Below, piece after piece: positions 12,665 through 25,151 of a stretch of 64,000 bases of DNA. The DNA lies in the NCBI GenBank assembly GCA_023053545.1, contig JAKZAN010000138.1, positions 1 to 64,000 of the forward strand, in the 5' to 3' direction. The notes under the pieces were generated by a model. It was not told the origin of the DNA and made no database searches. It was given only the letters and a program-made list of their open reading frames with translations. Source of the stretch: Lepidurus packardi (lineage: Eukaryota; Arthropoda; Branchiopoda; Notostraca; Triopsidae). Made by a program: the position numbers and the translations under genes. Position 1 is the stretch's first letter. Every line of letters starts with the position of its first letter.

Positions 12665-15059
12665 ATGTCTAGGACTTCTGCACCCGAGCCAAACACGGTC
12701 TACCCTTCGCTCACCGTCTACTCTTGCCCTCGCTTCTACAAGGGTTCTATCATCGCCGACGGTCGTGCTCCTCTAACAAGCTACATCAATCGCATCTATG
12801 CTAACAATTGCAAACAAATCATCCAGGAGTAGGCGCCCTAAAAGTCTTCGATCCAGGACTTCGTGCCTAACGACGGTCTGCTCTACAAGCTCGGGTCGAT
12901 GCGCAAATCTCAGGATTTTCAGTTTAAAGGCATTAAAATTCTGGTCTGCGTTTGCATGTATAATGAGAATATCTCAGCTCTGGAAAGAACACTCGAAGGT
13001 ATCTATGACAACCTGGAATCCCTGGATAATGCTGGATACTCGCCAGATGATATGGCGGTGGTTGTACTCCAGGATGGTATCCTTAAGCTCGTCGATAATC
13101 GCGTGAAGAGGACTTTCACCAACGGGGGCAAGTCTGTTGTGGAGTTCTACCGCGCCCTGGACGAGGCGGAGGGAAAGGACCGATGCCACATTGTGGAACG
13201 TATTAATGTCGTACTTGACGAAATCGATAACTTCCAACGTAAACGCATGGGAGAGTTCGTGAGCAAGAATAATGACTTTCCTCCGTCCATTTAGAAGAAC
13301 CTCTCCTTAGTATATCAGAATCTATGGAGGCCAACACCGAAACTTTCCTAGAAACAAGGACAACCAGGAAAATATTAAAACGCTAAGCACCCCCTCCGCC
13401 TTCTCACGTGTTTCAAGCACACCAACGGCACCAAGCTCAGCTCTCACCTCTGGTTCTTCGAAGGCTTCTGCAGACATATCAATCCCCATTACTGTGTCCT
13501 GCTCGACGTCGGTACCAAACCCGATCCCACCGGTATCCTGGAACTCATCCGGGGATTCACTTCTGATGAAATCGGAGGAGTTACCGGACTCATGAGTATC
13601 GACAATGATGTGGGTTTCGAAGGAGGGGATGATGATGAAGAAGGAAAAAAGTAAGGACGCGGGTGTCTTTCTAACCTATTCTACAACATTGAACGAGCAC
13701 AAGAGTTTGAGTACATTATGGCTCACTTCTTGGACAAGAACTGCGAAAGTGCTCTGGGATTTCTACACGTGCTCCCAGGAGCCTGGTCTGCATACAGGTA
13801 TGATGCACTGATCCACGGCGAGAAGTTCGAGCAGAACTTGCTGGAACGCAAGTACTTTAAAATGATCCTGGACCCAAATGCCGAAGAACGTGATCATCGC
13901 GAGGCCAACATGTATTTAGCAGAAGATCGTATTCTGAGTCTGGGAATCTACTGTCAACCCGACAAGTCCTACATCCTCAAGTACGTGCCGACCGGCATAG
14001 CTCGTACTGATCCTATGCTCGATCTCACCAATCTCATGAAGCAACGCAGAAGATGGATCAATTCTTCCTACTTCGCCTTCGAGTACGTTAATCGAAACTA
14101 CTACTTCAATGTCATGGAATCTGCACATAACTGCTTACGTCGCTATGTCCTGTTGCCCCTCTCCATGCTCCTGGCCAACCTCTCCTTCATCAATGGTTAC
14201 TTCACACCAGCCTTCTTCTTCTTCACTTTGTATACCACAGTCATCCAGGCTGCTTCCCTGCCCTGGATTCCTTACGTCGCTGCTCTTCTATGTCTTATCT
14301 ACGTCATCACTGTGTTCATCTGTATCGGGGGGAGTCTGATCGGTAACATCTGGACCATGCATGCGACAAAAGCGAGTCTAGTTTTCTCATTGTATACCTA
14401 TCTCCTACTCGGATTGGTAGCTTGGAACATTGCCTACGTCTATATTGGTGTTTCTGAACTGACTTCCTTCTCGTAGCTGACTAGCAACCGTGAGTCTTTC
14501 CTGGTGTTTATCATGACTTGTATCAATGTCCTCGGGTATTTCATCCTAGTTTTGATCCACCTGCCTACACATGGCGAATTCGTGTTCAAAATGATCTTGG
14601 ACTCGCTGAGCTACCTGACATTCCAAGGTGCATACTCGCACGTGATGGTGATCTTCAGCTTCTGCAACATCGATGATGTGTCGTGGGGCACGAAGGGTGT
14701 GAAAAGTATGGGCACCAAAAAGTATGCCAACGAGAAAGTGTTCTTCGTCGCGAATTGGTAATTCTCCCTATCTAAGTTTTCTTCTTTGACTTTTTAGGAT
14801 TTTTTGGAACTCTGTTGCTGCCTTCGTATTCCTATTTATTGACTTCTTCATCCCGCGAGACAACACCAAGGGATACGTGCTGTTGGCCCTAGGCATCTAC
14901 TCTACTCTGATCATGACAGTGCGACTGATTCTAGCAGTATTCCACCACTTCGCATTCTACATCCCATGGTTATTCGCGAAGTGCTGCCGCAAGGAAGACC
15001 CCCAGCTTGCTACAAGAAAGGATGAACTAAAGAAGTTCTGGTTGAAAAATACATCATGA
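12665..15059 (+). CDS. Chitin synthase (family 2 glycosyltransferase), 784 aa
   Basis: Polymerises UDP-GlcNAc into chitin at a membrane and extrudes it. ATG 12665, exons 12665-14757 and 14798-15059, with a 40-nt GT-AG intron (14758-14797) that restores the frame, and TGA at 15057. The catalytic region follows the chitin synthase order: start of the GT domain KILVCVCMYNE (about residues 92-102), LLDVGTKPD (DxD-like), the EDR motif in YLAEDRIL and the hallmark QRRRW (about residue 460). At least six hydrophobic segments follow. The length (784) suits a minimal chitin synthase without myosin or N-terminal extensions. In peritrichs a role in cyst wall, stalk or lorica is plausible but inferred. 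TAG/TAA are read as Glu, for example before KNLS. Confidence 0.93.
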
Positions 15060-15135
15060 TAACACTGGAAAATAAATATTTTTTCTCATTGAATCGTGGT
15101 TTCTTATCATGTAGGCCTACTTGGCACTCTATAAA

Positions 15136-16549
15136 TCATACATTGTCTTTCGAAATCACTTTCATCTAGGATACCTTGCCTTCTGAACCGTAACTCTCCA
15201 GAAAAGACGTAGTCTTCACGATGTAGATTACTCCCACTGTCAGGAACACGCTCCCCAGTCCCAAAAGCACAGCAAGTATGAGAGCCCAGGGGTGGGATTA
15301 CTTAACTGGCTCTAGGTACTTAGGAATACCACAGTCATCCATGAAACTTGGTCTGATCGTCTGGGCCACAAATTTCTCAAACTATGTGACCCGGCATTTT
15401 ATGGAATTACCACAAAACGGAATCTTCCTGTATCTCCCATTGTAGCGCATCATTATCCAATGAACATTCTCTTCCTTGTGGAATTAGAGGATTAGGTTTG
15501 CAGTGTATGGAGGATACTTGGATATGCAATCTTCAGGCTCTGAATCATCTAAGTAGGTCTTGTAAATGCACTAGGTGGAAGTGAGACGGAACCCTGCGAG
15601 GGCATTGGCAATTGTTGTGTCGTGGGCACTGTAGATCATGATCTTAGGAGTCGAAATGCCCTTCGTCAAGTTGTAAAAATTGTGAAGAGTCTCGTTCAGA
15701 AGAAGAGTAAAGGTACTATTGATCTGCAGATCGGTGTTGAAAAGCTCCAGGTAGAGTGCGAAAACGTACATGAACTCGAACTCCTTACTATAATCCTGTT
15801 CAAATACAGCAGCATACGGCAGTCCCATGTTTTTTTGGCTGACATAGGTGTCATAGTATTTATTGAACATGCTTAGATTCATTACCCCCTCATAGTTTAC
15901 AGTCCGGCTCAAATTTTACAGAGCCTATTTGACTCGGTTGTTATGCAGGACGGTCCTGCCGATTTCTGAGGCGTAGTTCTCCTGAATCCAATCCCGTTGC
16001 CGAGGACAGTTTTAGGGATCATAGAGTTTGAGAGGATCGCCGCGGTTCAGCCCGTTGGACCCTCCCTTCTCCACATGTACCACGAGTGGCTTAAACCTGG
16101 ATGTCTGCTGAAAGACAAACTTCCCAGCATTTAAAGACGATAGTGATTTCCAGTCTGGAAACAGAATAAGGGATGGTTCTATTTTAGATAATTATGGGGT
16201 CGAGGGTTTCAAGTAATCCGAGGAGGTGAGACTGTACACTCTCGATAGTTCTATTAAAGTCTGTGCTCTTGACATAGAAGTCGTTGGAGTTGAAAGCTGT
16301 GGTGTTAGGGTAAAGCTTGTGCCAGTACTACTGGTAGATTTTGCGGCCGAGCAGGTAGTGCATCCTTTTTCCCTGGTTGGTGAGTTCGCCGAGCCTCTGC
16401 AAGAGGGAAGCATGCGATGTGGGTTGGAGTAGATCTGGATAGATCGGGTAGCGGGCCCCGTGCCTGAAAATGTACTGAACCATGAGCAGTTCGGAGAGAG
16501 CAGCACATATGCAACTGATAAGGATAGATATTTTAGCTAGTCCCAACAT
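15136..16549 (-). CDS. Membrane-anchored histidine acid phosphatase, with a one-base frame break
   Basis: Histidine-type acid phosphatases hydrolyse phosphomonoesters through a phospho-His intermediate, usually in lysosomes or at the cell surface. The ATG at 16547-16549 starts a signal peptide (hydrophobic about residues 5-20), then the catalytic FRHGARYP (His30). The middle has NRTIESVQSHL, matching the family's 'DRTLMSAQANL'. The C-terminal catalytic pair is in YSAHDTTIANAL. A hydrophobic segment (ALILAVLLGLGSVFL) near the C-terminus predicts a membrane anchor. TGA at 15136-15138. The N-terminal frame and the frame from about 16179 onward differ by one base; no GT donor exists between 16179 and 16219. 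One extra base in the GGGG run at 16196-16199 would explain it. It is either an assembly error, a real mutation or frameshifting. Confidence 0.85.
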
Positions 16550-16639
16550 ATTTTCTCAGCTACCCAAACAATATTTAATCAGGATCCGAAACTGACCCAT
16601 TCTCCAAGAGACCCTATCTTCCTATTAAAAGATATGCAC

Positions 16640-18539
16640 TCAGAAAATAGCACAGCACTTGGTAGTCTCCTTTTTTACAGCTGCTACTTTTGCCATTTCT
16701 GCCTCCATTGCCTTCAATTTCTTCTTCAGCTACTAGTTCTCCTTCCTCGCCTTCATCGCCTCCTGTGCTCCTATACTCATCTGCTGGTTCTTTACACTCT
16801 ATAACTCCATTTGTAGTGCTGCTATCTGCTTCTCCTTTTCGGCTACCGCCTGAGGGGCAGTCCCTATCTTCAAGTTACTCTACAAACTATACTTTCATTT
16901 GTCATATTGGGAGGACTGTTACTTGCTAGCTTGAGTATACGAGTTCAACACGATAGGGTTAAAACTGGTCAGGAACTCGCTGAGGACTTCACATTTTTTA
17001 GTCCCTTTGGCTTTTGAATTGTATCTAGAGATCAGATCGTTTAGGTCAGTGGTCAGGGCCTTGGCGTTGGATGTCTTATACTTACCGAGCTACACGTTTT
17101 TAAGCAGAGGCTGCGAGAGATTCCTCAGCACTTCAACATCGTGGCTATAGTTGAATTCGTCGTTCACTCGCAGGATGGCCTCTTCTTTGGTGTCAATGTA
17201 GTTCCGCAACTTGCTCTTGAGCTTTTCATTGGGAACTTCCTGCATCGAATCGAAGGTGTCTAGTGCTTTGGTCCTCATCTCCTTGAGAATTCTGTAGATT
17301 TCCTCGCCCTTGGGTTCGTCCACATTGAAATGATGTTGGTAAGCCTCTGCGTAGGTATGCAGTGCAGTATTGTAGGCTTCGTTGTTCATGGTTTCAACCA
17401 AGTACTCTTCGGCTGTGCTAATGTTTGGGATTCCGTGATTGTTGATTGCCTCCACGTACTTCTTGAGTAGTTCTGCAAACATGAAGGCATTCATAGGCAT
17501 CCCTCTGATGGATCTAGGCACAGTACAGGTCATTATCTTATTTTTTAACACGTTGACTGCTTCAATGAACTCCCGCCTTAGACGTCCTTCAGGCAGACTC
17601 TCTAAGTTTTGCATATCAGCCTCGTTGTCGGCAGGTCGCACCATCACCATACAATCCCTTTCTCTGAAATACTTGGTTATAGCTTTTCTGACGCCTTTCG
17701 ACGCCTGGCTGGCTGAGTTTACTTCCATCAGGCAGTTTTCAAGATACTCGGAGGGTGATATTTTTCTGCCGTTGCGATCTTTAAGTTCGAGCACAAAGTC
17801 TCTAAGCAGCCAAAGGAATTTCGGCATATGGGAGGCGAGGGAATTTTCAGTAGACTGATAGTCATCTCCGATCATTATGTTCTGAGCCAGCTTAGCGACC
17901 ATGTTTAACTGATTGATGGAGAGTTCATCGATAGCCCCAACGCTATTGAAAATGAAATAGCTGGACAAGATCAGAGCGAGCGTGAACACTTTGGCATCGT
18001 GTTATTCGTTGCGATTGGTGGAGCTCGAACCCTAGGTGTCCATAAAGAACAGATAGCAGTCCTCCTTCTGGATGTACAGGGGTTTACTCCAAATCCAAAT
18101 GCCGTCCGTGCAGGCTGTCGTCGAAGCATTTACTTTGAACTGTCATATAAAAGAGGAAACTATTACTCCTTTGCCCTGGAGACCTAGAATCTTGTTCAGC
18201 AAGAAACTCTTGCCCGTTCTGTACTTTCCAGCGAGGCACACAAATGCTACTGGCTTATCGTAGTTGTGTATGACTTCTGTGGCTGCTTCATTGACTTCTA
18301 TTTGTCCGTTAGGCTTGAATCTGAGCAGTTGCAGGGGATATCCGTCGTTGGGGTTCTGAATTAATGGGTGATGATCTGTGCTAAGCGGGTATTTACTTCG
18401 GAAGTCTTGGAAGGTCGACCTGCGAGGTCAAAATTGGTGGAATTGTCAAAGTGCTATTCGAAGGAGTTGAACCTGTTGTCTAAGGTGGAGGACAAAGGAA
18501 GAGGATTTTAGAGGGAGAGGGAGTACCTGAGGAATACAT
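16640..18539 (-). CDS. Guanylate-binding-protein-type GTPase with CaaX box, 582 aa, five exons
   Basis: GBP/atlastin-class large GTPase. Exons (minus strand): 18539-18527, 18479-18397, 18355-18167, 18139-16923, 16886-16640, with introns of 47, 41, 27 and 36 nt. The total of 1749 nt closes exactly in frame. The 27-nt intron contains an in-frame TGA and interrupts the GTPase domain between P-loop and switch I, so splicing is required. P-loop GKYRTGKS at residues 75-82; NASTTACTDGIW switch region; FMDTEGSSS, where the Glu is TAG (DTEG signature); LLRDFVLEL gives the RD motif. A helical middle and a long C-terminal coiled coil follow, ending in CAIF, a candidate prenylation (CaaX) site as in animal GBPs. 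Probably acts on membranes. Whether it is defence-related or housekeeping is unknown. Confidence 0.9.
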
Positions 18540-18696
18540 GGAAGCAGGTGCTTAAAATATTCGGTATGCGAGGAAAGTGTTAATAAAAATTATATCACTG
18601 TTTATATCCTGTCGCCTCGAGTAGACCAAACATATATTCGGTATTGTCTATAATAAAGTAGATTCGCACCGTCAAATATATGCATCCTTGCAGCCA

Positions 18697-20052
18697 TCAC
18701 TTCACGTTCAGCAGATTGATTTTAGCCTTAATCGAAGCTATATACTCATCATCCAGCTCGCTCTTCGCCTGCAGCTTCTCCAGCGGGTTCTTGTCCGTGG
18801 CGTTCCGCACTTCCCGCTGTCGCCACTCAGCCTCCCGGTCCAATTGATACACCTTCTTCTTCGCCAGCTCGTAATCCCCGTACTCCTAGATCTCCAGCTT
18901 CTTCATCTCCCTCGTCACTCGTTCCGACTTCGAAACAATCTTGTTCTCTCCTGCACTCAACCTTTTCCTCCTTATTTCCTGCAGGTAGTTCTGGTTCGAA
19001 TGATTGCGGGACTGCACCACATCGATCGTGTTGCGAGAGGAAGGTCCTTCTTCTGATCTCTTTTTGTTGGCAGCCATCTTCTGCATCCTTATCATCTCAT
19101 GCAACTAATTGAGGTTTTTGAGTCCTTCTTTCTTCGGGTCACACACATCCAGACTCTTCGACATACTATGCTCTCTGATTCTATAGTTCAGTTCCTCCTT
19201 CTTGGGCGATTTGAGCTTGGGCTGCATGTCTCCTCGCACATGCTCAGCGTACAGTATTCGTCTGGCCTTCTTGATTCGCTCTTCCTCCTTCGGGTCTTCC
19301 TGCTACTTCAATTTCTTTTCGAGCATGTCCTGGAGTACGATATACCTGTATTTGCCTTTGTAGTGCTCGGGTTGGGAGTCCTTGAGCCAGCTCTGCTCGT
19401 GGTGGTTCTCCTTGTACTTGATTTATTCTCTCTACTTTTTGCTGCGAAGGTATGCTTCTTCGTGCATATTAAGTTCATCGACGTCGATTGGCTTGTTCAT
19501 AGACTTGATCTTGCCCACCTTGAGTTCTTTGCGTATCATTTCTGGGACCACCTGGTTCATCTGGAACTCCATCTCTTTCTCCAAATACAAGGGTTGTGGG
19601 GGCTGCTGCTTGATAAACCTCCTGTACTATGCCATTTTGGCTCGATTCTGCAACTGTTTCTCCTGCCGCTACTGTTTCTTGCGCTCCATGTCGCTCAATA
19701 TCTTCTCCTGCTTTGACCTTTTCTACTCCTCCCTAGCCTAGAGAGTCCGTTGTTATTGTAGTAGTTTCACCTTCTACTCGCGGAATTTAGCAGCTTCTAT
19801 TTTCTTTTTGAACCTTGCTTTTTAGTCGTTGAGATTCTTGAGGAATTCCTGGATGATGAGGGTCTTGGGGTGTGCAGCGTTGAAGTAGTTCTGCTCGAAA
19901 ATGAATGTTTAATGGATGTTGTGCCTGATATCCTCGAGGTTGGAGGCCAGACTGGTTTTGTGTCTCTCGATGAGACTAATGGATTGATTAAGCGTCTCTT
20001 GGTTTTTAGGTGGTTCGGGCTGAGGATCGAGGACAGGGTCATGGTACTTCAT
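18697..20052 (-). CDS. Long coiled-coil protein, about 451 aa
   Basis: The frame runs from ATG 20050-20052 to TGA 18697-18699 without intron; upstream codons stay open to about 20112 through a GTG, so a short upstream exon is possible (the CTTCCAG just before the start resembles an acceptor). Charged residues dominate, with heptad-like Lys/Glu/Arg/Gln stretches such as KEERQEKQLQNRAKMAEYRRF and a PLYLEKEMEFQMN linker. The C-terminus SELDDEYIASIKAKINLL is more conserved in character. There is no transmembrane or enzymatic motif. The composition suggests a cytoskeletal, basal-body or ciliary structural protein, but I do not recognise a family. Confidence 0.75.
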
Positions 20053-20265
20053 AGACTGGAAGTAGTAATAAGTGTGTGTGTTATATAAAATAAATCCGAT
20101 GGTCCTTTTCACAACCTATGCCTCCTAGAAAAGGATTAAAGCCCAGGTGTCGATTGGAGATAACTGCTAGAATAAATACCTGCCTAAGCTATCCATCCCT
20201 ATACCCAATCTATTCATTATTATTCATGCCCCATTTAGATATCGAAATCATTCTCTGATTACGAC

Positions 20266-21615
20266 ATGTCAAATACAGCCTTTTCTATTCTCCTTATCTT
20301 CTTCGTCTTTACTCCCCATACTTGCTCTTAGGCAGCAGTAGACTGCGACCACCCTCTCGACTCTCTCTAAGAGGAAATATGCAACACCCGTTCTCTCCTC
20401 AGTCTCTACCAGCAGAAACTTGCAGTACTCGAGCAATTGTATGACTCTGAACCTCGTCTAAAACCTCCCCATACCAATAACAATCCCGACATCCCTACTC
20501 CTAGCAAGCCTGATAGTGCCTAGCCACGTAGAAATGGACCTGTGAGTTCAACAAGCTCGATGGGTCCGAACCAGTTGATTCCGAAAAGATCTAATATCAA
20601 CTACTCTTGGGAATGCGAATTCGTACCGCCTAACTACGTGCTTTCTTAGGGAGTTCTCTACGATATTAACGGGAAGCAGCTTTAAACTGTGAAGGGTCGA
20701 GTCATCAATGTGGATGTCAATGGGGAATTCACAACTTTGATTGGTCGACAAGTTAATATCGTATCCATCAAAAATGGAAAGGTTTTTCAGGAACTCTGGG
20801 GCATCTAGAAAGACTTCAACCCCACCCAATGGATCCTCATTCGCGGCGAGCGTACCATCGTCCAGCACTACGCTTCTACAGTAGTCTTCACTTCTAAGAC
20901 ATTCACCAAGTAGGTACTCCTCAGCAGCCAAATCCTTTCTCTCGCACGCCACTACCCCAATCAGCTCCTGTTCACCTCGCCTAATGAACATGGAACAATC
21001 AGTCTCAAAGATTTTAGCATCAAGATTAATCGCTACCCTAAAGTTATGGAGTTGCGTAGTGTGACTGCTTCCTCAGTACCCTAACTTCACAACTAGATAG
21101 CCCTGATCGCAGAAGACCGATACCTCTACATCCTGGACGTGCGCAACAACTAAATATCTAATAGTCGGGATCTTAATACCTTTGCTACACGTTTTGGCCT
21201 TAGAAATATGAAGGTAAACCTCGAACGCGGCATTGTTTTCGTGTGGAGCAGTCAGTCTGAATACCTTCTAGCTTTCAATACTACCAGCACAACTGTGGAT
21301 TTAGACTTGATTTGGGCACAGAAGCTTTGTGCTCAGGACCAAAGCAGAAGCCACGGTATGGGTCTCCACGGATTTTCCTACAAGTTTAGGAGTGTAGGAA
21401 ACTCAGTGTATTTGCTAGGCATTTGTGGTGAGTCCTCGTCACTATTTGAGCTACCTTTACCAGAACCGCAGTCAGTGAGCCTGATACCAAAGGAATTGCA
21501 GTATGTAGTAGCGGTGATGGGGATAACTGCAGCAGTATTGTACAAGACTTACTCAAAGAACCAGAGCAAACCGAAAAGAACAGGAAGAACGGGGGGGCAT
21601 GAGAAGTCTAGCTGA
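20266..21615 (+). CDS. Signal-peptide, single-pass membrane protein, 449 aa
   Basis: ATG 20266, TGA 21613-21615, one exon. Hydrophobic residues 5-20 (FSILLIFFVFTPHTC) form a signal peptide. A short coiled segment and a Pro/Ser-rich linker follow, then about 300 residues of alternating beta-strand character (for example YILDVRNNEI and GIVFVWSSQSEYLLAF), suggestive of a beta-propeller or PQQ-like ectodomain. Near the C-terminus a hydrophobic helix (VVAVMGITAAVLY) precedes a basic tail with KPKRTGRTGG. Topology is therefore type I: lumenal or extracellular beta domain, one membrane pass, short basic cytosolic tail. The arrangement recalls ER or Golgi propeller proteins, but I cannot name it. Confidence 0.75.
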
Positions 21616-21863
21616 GTATATGAAGTTGATTTAATTGATAAGCCGACATCCCTTATTGTTAATGAAAATGTAGTTAGGATAATCTATCCCAGTTACTATT
21701 TCGCTAAATTTGACCCCATTAATAACAATATTCTTGCCTTACCCCGGTCTCAGCTTGTCAACTGCCTCGCAACCTTCAGCCAATCCGATGGCTATCCTCT
21801 GAGCTAATCTCATAAGGAATTCATAAATAAATAAGTAACAATATTCTTAACCTATCGTTGATC

Positions 21864-23258
21864 ATGGAAAAACTCGATTCAATCATGATGCCCGCCGTCG
21901 CTAACCGCTTCTTCAACTTCAAGCTCATGCTTGCCATATCCTCGACCTACATGTTAGCAGGATGCAACTACAATGTCATCGCCTTATCAGTCCCTTTCCT
22001 CATCTAAGAACTAAAAATCGATAGGTCCACTGCTTACTTTCTGATGAGTATCAACCAAATCGGCCTGCTAGTTGGGACTTCCTCAGCTGCCTACTTCAAT
22101 AGCATCACCAGAAAGACAAGAGTCAAGTATTCGCTCCTCTTGCTCACCATCCTCCATCTTTTCCTTCTCCTCAAACCTCAATTTTTTATCTACTCACTGG
22201 TCCGATTGTGTATAGGCATTGCCCTTGGAAACTACCTGAATTAACAGCCATGTCTCATCACATAAATATCAGCTACCAAATTTAGGGCCTTCAACTATGG
22301 AATCGCTTTTCTTCTATGGCCGTTTGGTGGCATGCTGCCAACGTTCCTTTCGAATAGAGCTACTGACTCAAGTACTTTAATTTGGGGGGCTGTTGTTTTT
22401 GGGGCTATCTGTTTTTTTCTCGTCAACTTCTTACTGCCTGACTCTCCTCGTCAGCTGTACATATTGCGACGCTTCCCCGAGGCTCACACCTCCCTTTAAT
22501 AAGTGTTAGTGATGTCAGGAGCTTCCCCTAATCATAAGCTCACCGTGCAAGACAAACAGATTCTGGAGTTTTAAGCATCTGAAGCGACCAATGGCGGGAA
22601 CAATAAAGAGGAAGGAATGCAGACTTTGTTCCAGCCTCGGTACCGTTCCCTAACTCTCAATATGCTCGCCCAATTCGTGTTCGTGCTTAATTTATATTAC
22701 TATCAAAGCACCTTTCTACCTTAAATGATCATGCAAGTGTTGGGTCAATAGTGGCTGGAAAAAGGACTTCTTATCATCCTGTTGACTTAAGGTGTTGCCT
22801 ACGTCGTCGCTGGCCCTCTAATGGAACATCCAAGCTTTGGGCGCAAGAAACTCAGTACCTACTGTTACGCTATCCTGGCTGCTAACTGCTTCTTATTGTC
22901 CACAGGGAAATTCTTTTTCCCTTTGATGATTCTGATGCGATTTTTCACGAGTGTGGCCGCAACCGTTATCTATCCTCTAGGCAACGAACTGTACAACACT
23001 TCGCTGCGGAGTAGCTTTGTTGCGTTAGTGTTCGGCGCAGCACAAATAGCTGCTTCTCCCACAATGGTAGCCATCGGCTCTCTCGGTGAGTCGTATATGC
23101 TTGCCCCCTTCGGGGTGTTTGGGCTAATGATGGCAAGGATTACGTGTACGGTTCAGCGGCTGCCAGACGACAGGACGGGCAAGTCGCTGCAATAAAAAGT
23201 GCTGTAGAGAGAGTAAAGAATGATCTAAAGAAAAGAGAATCCAGAAAACGAAAATTGA
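21864..23258 (+). CDS. Major facilitator superfamily transporter, 464 aa
   Basis: ATG 21864, TGA 23256-23258, single exon. About 12 hydrophobic segments in two halves separated by a charged loop (about residues 230-260, with NNKEEGM). The motif ITEISATKFRAF after TM4, with its Glu from TAA, corresponds to the 'yi.E..p.k.R' motif of organic-cation/sugar-porter and SV2-like MFS members. Length fits the superfamily. Codons after the CTGCAA at about 23190 continue through TAA/TAG into a charged Glu/Lys tail before TGA, which a standard-code reading would miss. Substrate unknown; an organic ion or sugar-like solute is an inference from the motif. Confidence 0.85.
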
Positions 23259-23576
23259 AGGTGCTTTACATTTACTATCGCGAATATAAGCTTATGACTG
23301 ATTTTTAAACCGTTATGGAGAATAATTCGAGTATGCTCGTGGTTATAGAAGTTGGGCTTAGGCTACGAAAAATAGAAGTTATCATTCCCGAAAGGAGGCA
23401 TAATTCCTCCTTCATAGCCGGCTCTCCATACTATATCAGCAGTTCCCAAGCATTATCCAACCGCGTCGGCCACAATCGGATCTTCGCCAGACTCATCGTC
23501 TTCCCCATTGCCCAACACACCACATCATTTTACAAACGAAATCAATAGAATTTCCAGAAAAGTAGGCAGCCAAATA

Positions 23577-24158
23577 TCACATACTCAGTTCTTCTAGTGT
23601 CACTTCGGGGATACTATACGTCAAGATTGAGGAGACCTCAGCATACTTCATATCTTCGGAATCTATAAGTATGTTCAGATCGTTAGAAGCTGGAAAGGCT
23701 TACCTCCGCCCTGCTTCACAATCTTCGATTGTCTCGAGCTTTTGGTTCTTGAGGAGACTCCACCTTTTTAGGGAGTCGGGCCTCTCGATCGCGTTGTAAA
23801 GCATATTGAGGTATTTGAGGCAGTAGGCCTTGTTGATTGGCTCCATCGTAGACTGGTAAATGAGTCGGACGAAGGTTCCGTCTACCTTGGCCTTGACCAT
23901 GATGGAGTTGATTTCGGGGATAGAGAATAAATCTCTGATCATTTTGAGGTTGGTGTAGTTGTTCATGAGGTAGATGGCCTTTTGGGAGCAGGATCGTGGT
24001 TGTGAATCAAGGATTTTCTTGAAGATTGAGCGGTAGTTGAGTATGAGGTTTTTGGTTTATTTGACGAGCCTTTTTGAGGAGAGCGTTTTGCTGGGGATTG
24101 GTTTTCTCTGGACTGGGGGGGATCTATTGAGGGAGAAACTGATCATGCTGTTAACCAT
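23577..24158 (-). CDS. Hypothetical protein, 193 aa
   Basis: ATG at 24156-24158, TGA at 23577-23579, one exon; three TAA/TAG codons read as Glu. The N-terminus is basic and Ser/Pro-rich, the middle is alpha-helical with regular hydrophobic spacing (MNNYTNLKMIRDLFSIPEI and YCLKYLNMLYNAIERPD), and the C-terminus is acidic. No signal peptide or membrane segment. Convergent with the MFS transporter. The helical part could be an ARM-like or other repeat fragment, but nothing specific is recognisable. Confidence 0.65.
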
Positions 24159-25151
24159 AGGGAGTGGGAATTTAGAAGGTTCGGCGATTTCTATATTTGA
24201 TTTATAGATTTTGATTGCCCACTCGAATCAATATTTTAAATCTATGAATCCATGTTCTCTATCGTACCAGGCGACTATCTCTACGATCAACAGCTTGTTT
24301 TACTATACTAATCCATCATTCCCTCCAACAAAAATATCCCAGAAACCTTCATCCCATGGCCCAAAAAAAACCATAACCTCCTTCTAGACATTCGTCTTCC
24401 CCTGTTTAGCTGTTCTACGAGTTCGCAGATGGCTAGTGCAGACAGCAGCCTTCAGTTTTAAAATGGTTGGCTTTGTTGATTTCTGAAACTTAATAGCTAT
24501 CCTAGCATCCACTGTTTTAAGTAAAAATTTAGTGATACAATATTTTTGGAATACAGAGTTAATACTGCATGGGCCTTTTAGTTTTAACAATCTCTGAAAA
24601 CCTGACGATCAGCTCATAACCTGTTCAACATGCAATACTCTTCCCGAGTCTATTGGGGAGTAGTGGGAACAGGGTTTTGAGACGAATCCAGTGGGCCGGA
24701 ACCTCGAATCATTGGAGGGCATTGCGGAGTATGATATGATTAAAATAGTGGATAGTTTAGAATAGTGGGGATTGAGTGTTAGGACGAGGAGCGGCAATTA
24801 CACAAAGGAGGAGTGTTTAGGCGTATGCTATAGTTATCTGGGAGGTTGTATACAAAAATACAAATGAAGAGAGGGTAAAATTATAAAAAGAAGTTTGCGA
24901 TGTATAAATAAAATATCTAAAGTCAGATTAGTTGGATCATTCTGTAGACTGATATGTATAAGTGGAGCTACTTTGGTTCTCTAGAATGGTCTATGCCTCG
25001 ACTATTTACGGATTAAGATCAATTTGGGCTTAAACACAACAGTCCCTAAATCAAACACCCATCCTTACTTACTGAACATACCGCTCGTCGATTCAAACTA
25101 CATTTACACACATATTTATACAATCCATTCTACCATTTCTCTATTTCAGTT
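24159..25151. other. AT-rich divergent intergenic region
   Basis: About 1 kb between divergent genes, AT-rich with short frames only. Minus-strand frames at 24384-24590 and 24609-24797 end in TAA/TAG-free stretches but have no family resemblance. A CATATTTATACAATCC element lies about 40 bp upstream of the TLDc start and may be promoter-related. Confidence 0.4.

Noticed and set aside
23315-23548. Plus-strand frame of 77 codons
   Set aside because: Continues past TAG antisense to the 23577-24158 gene and has no coding signature.
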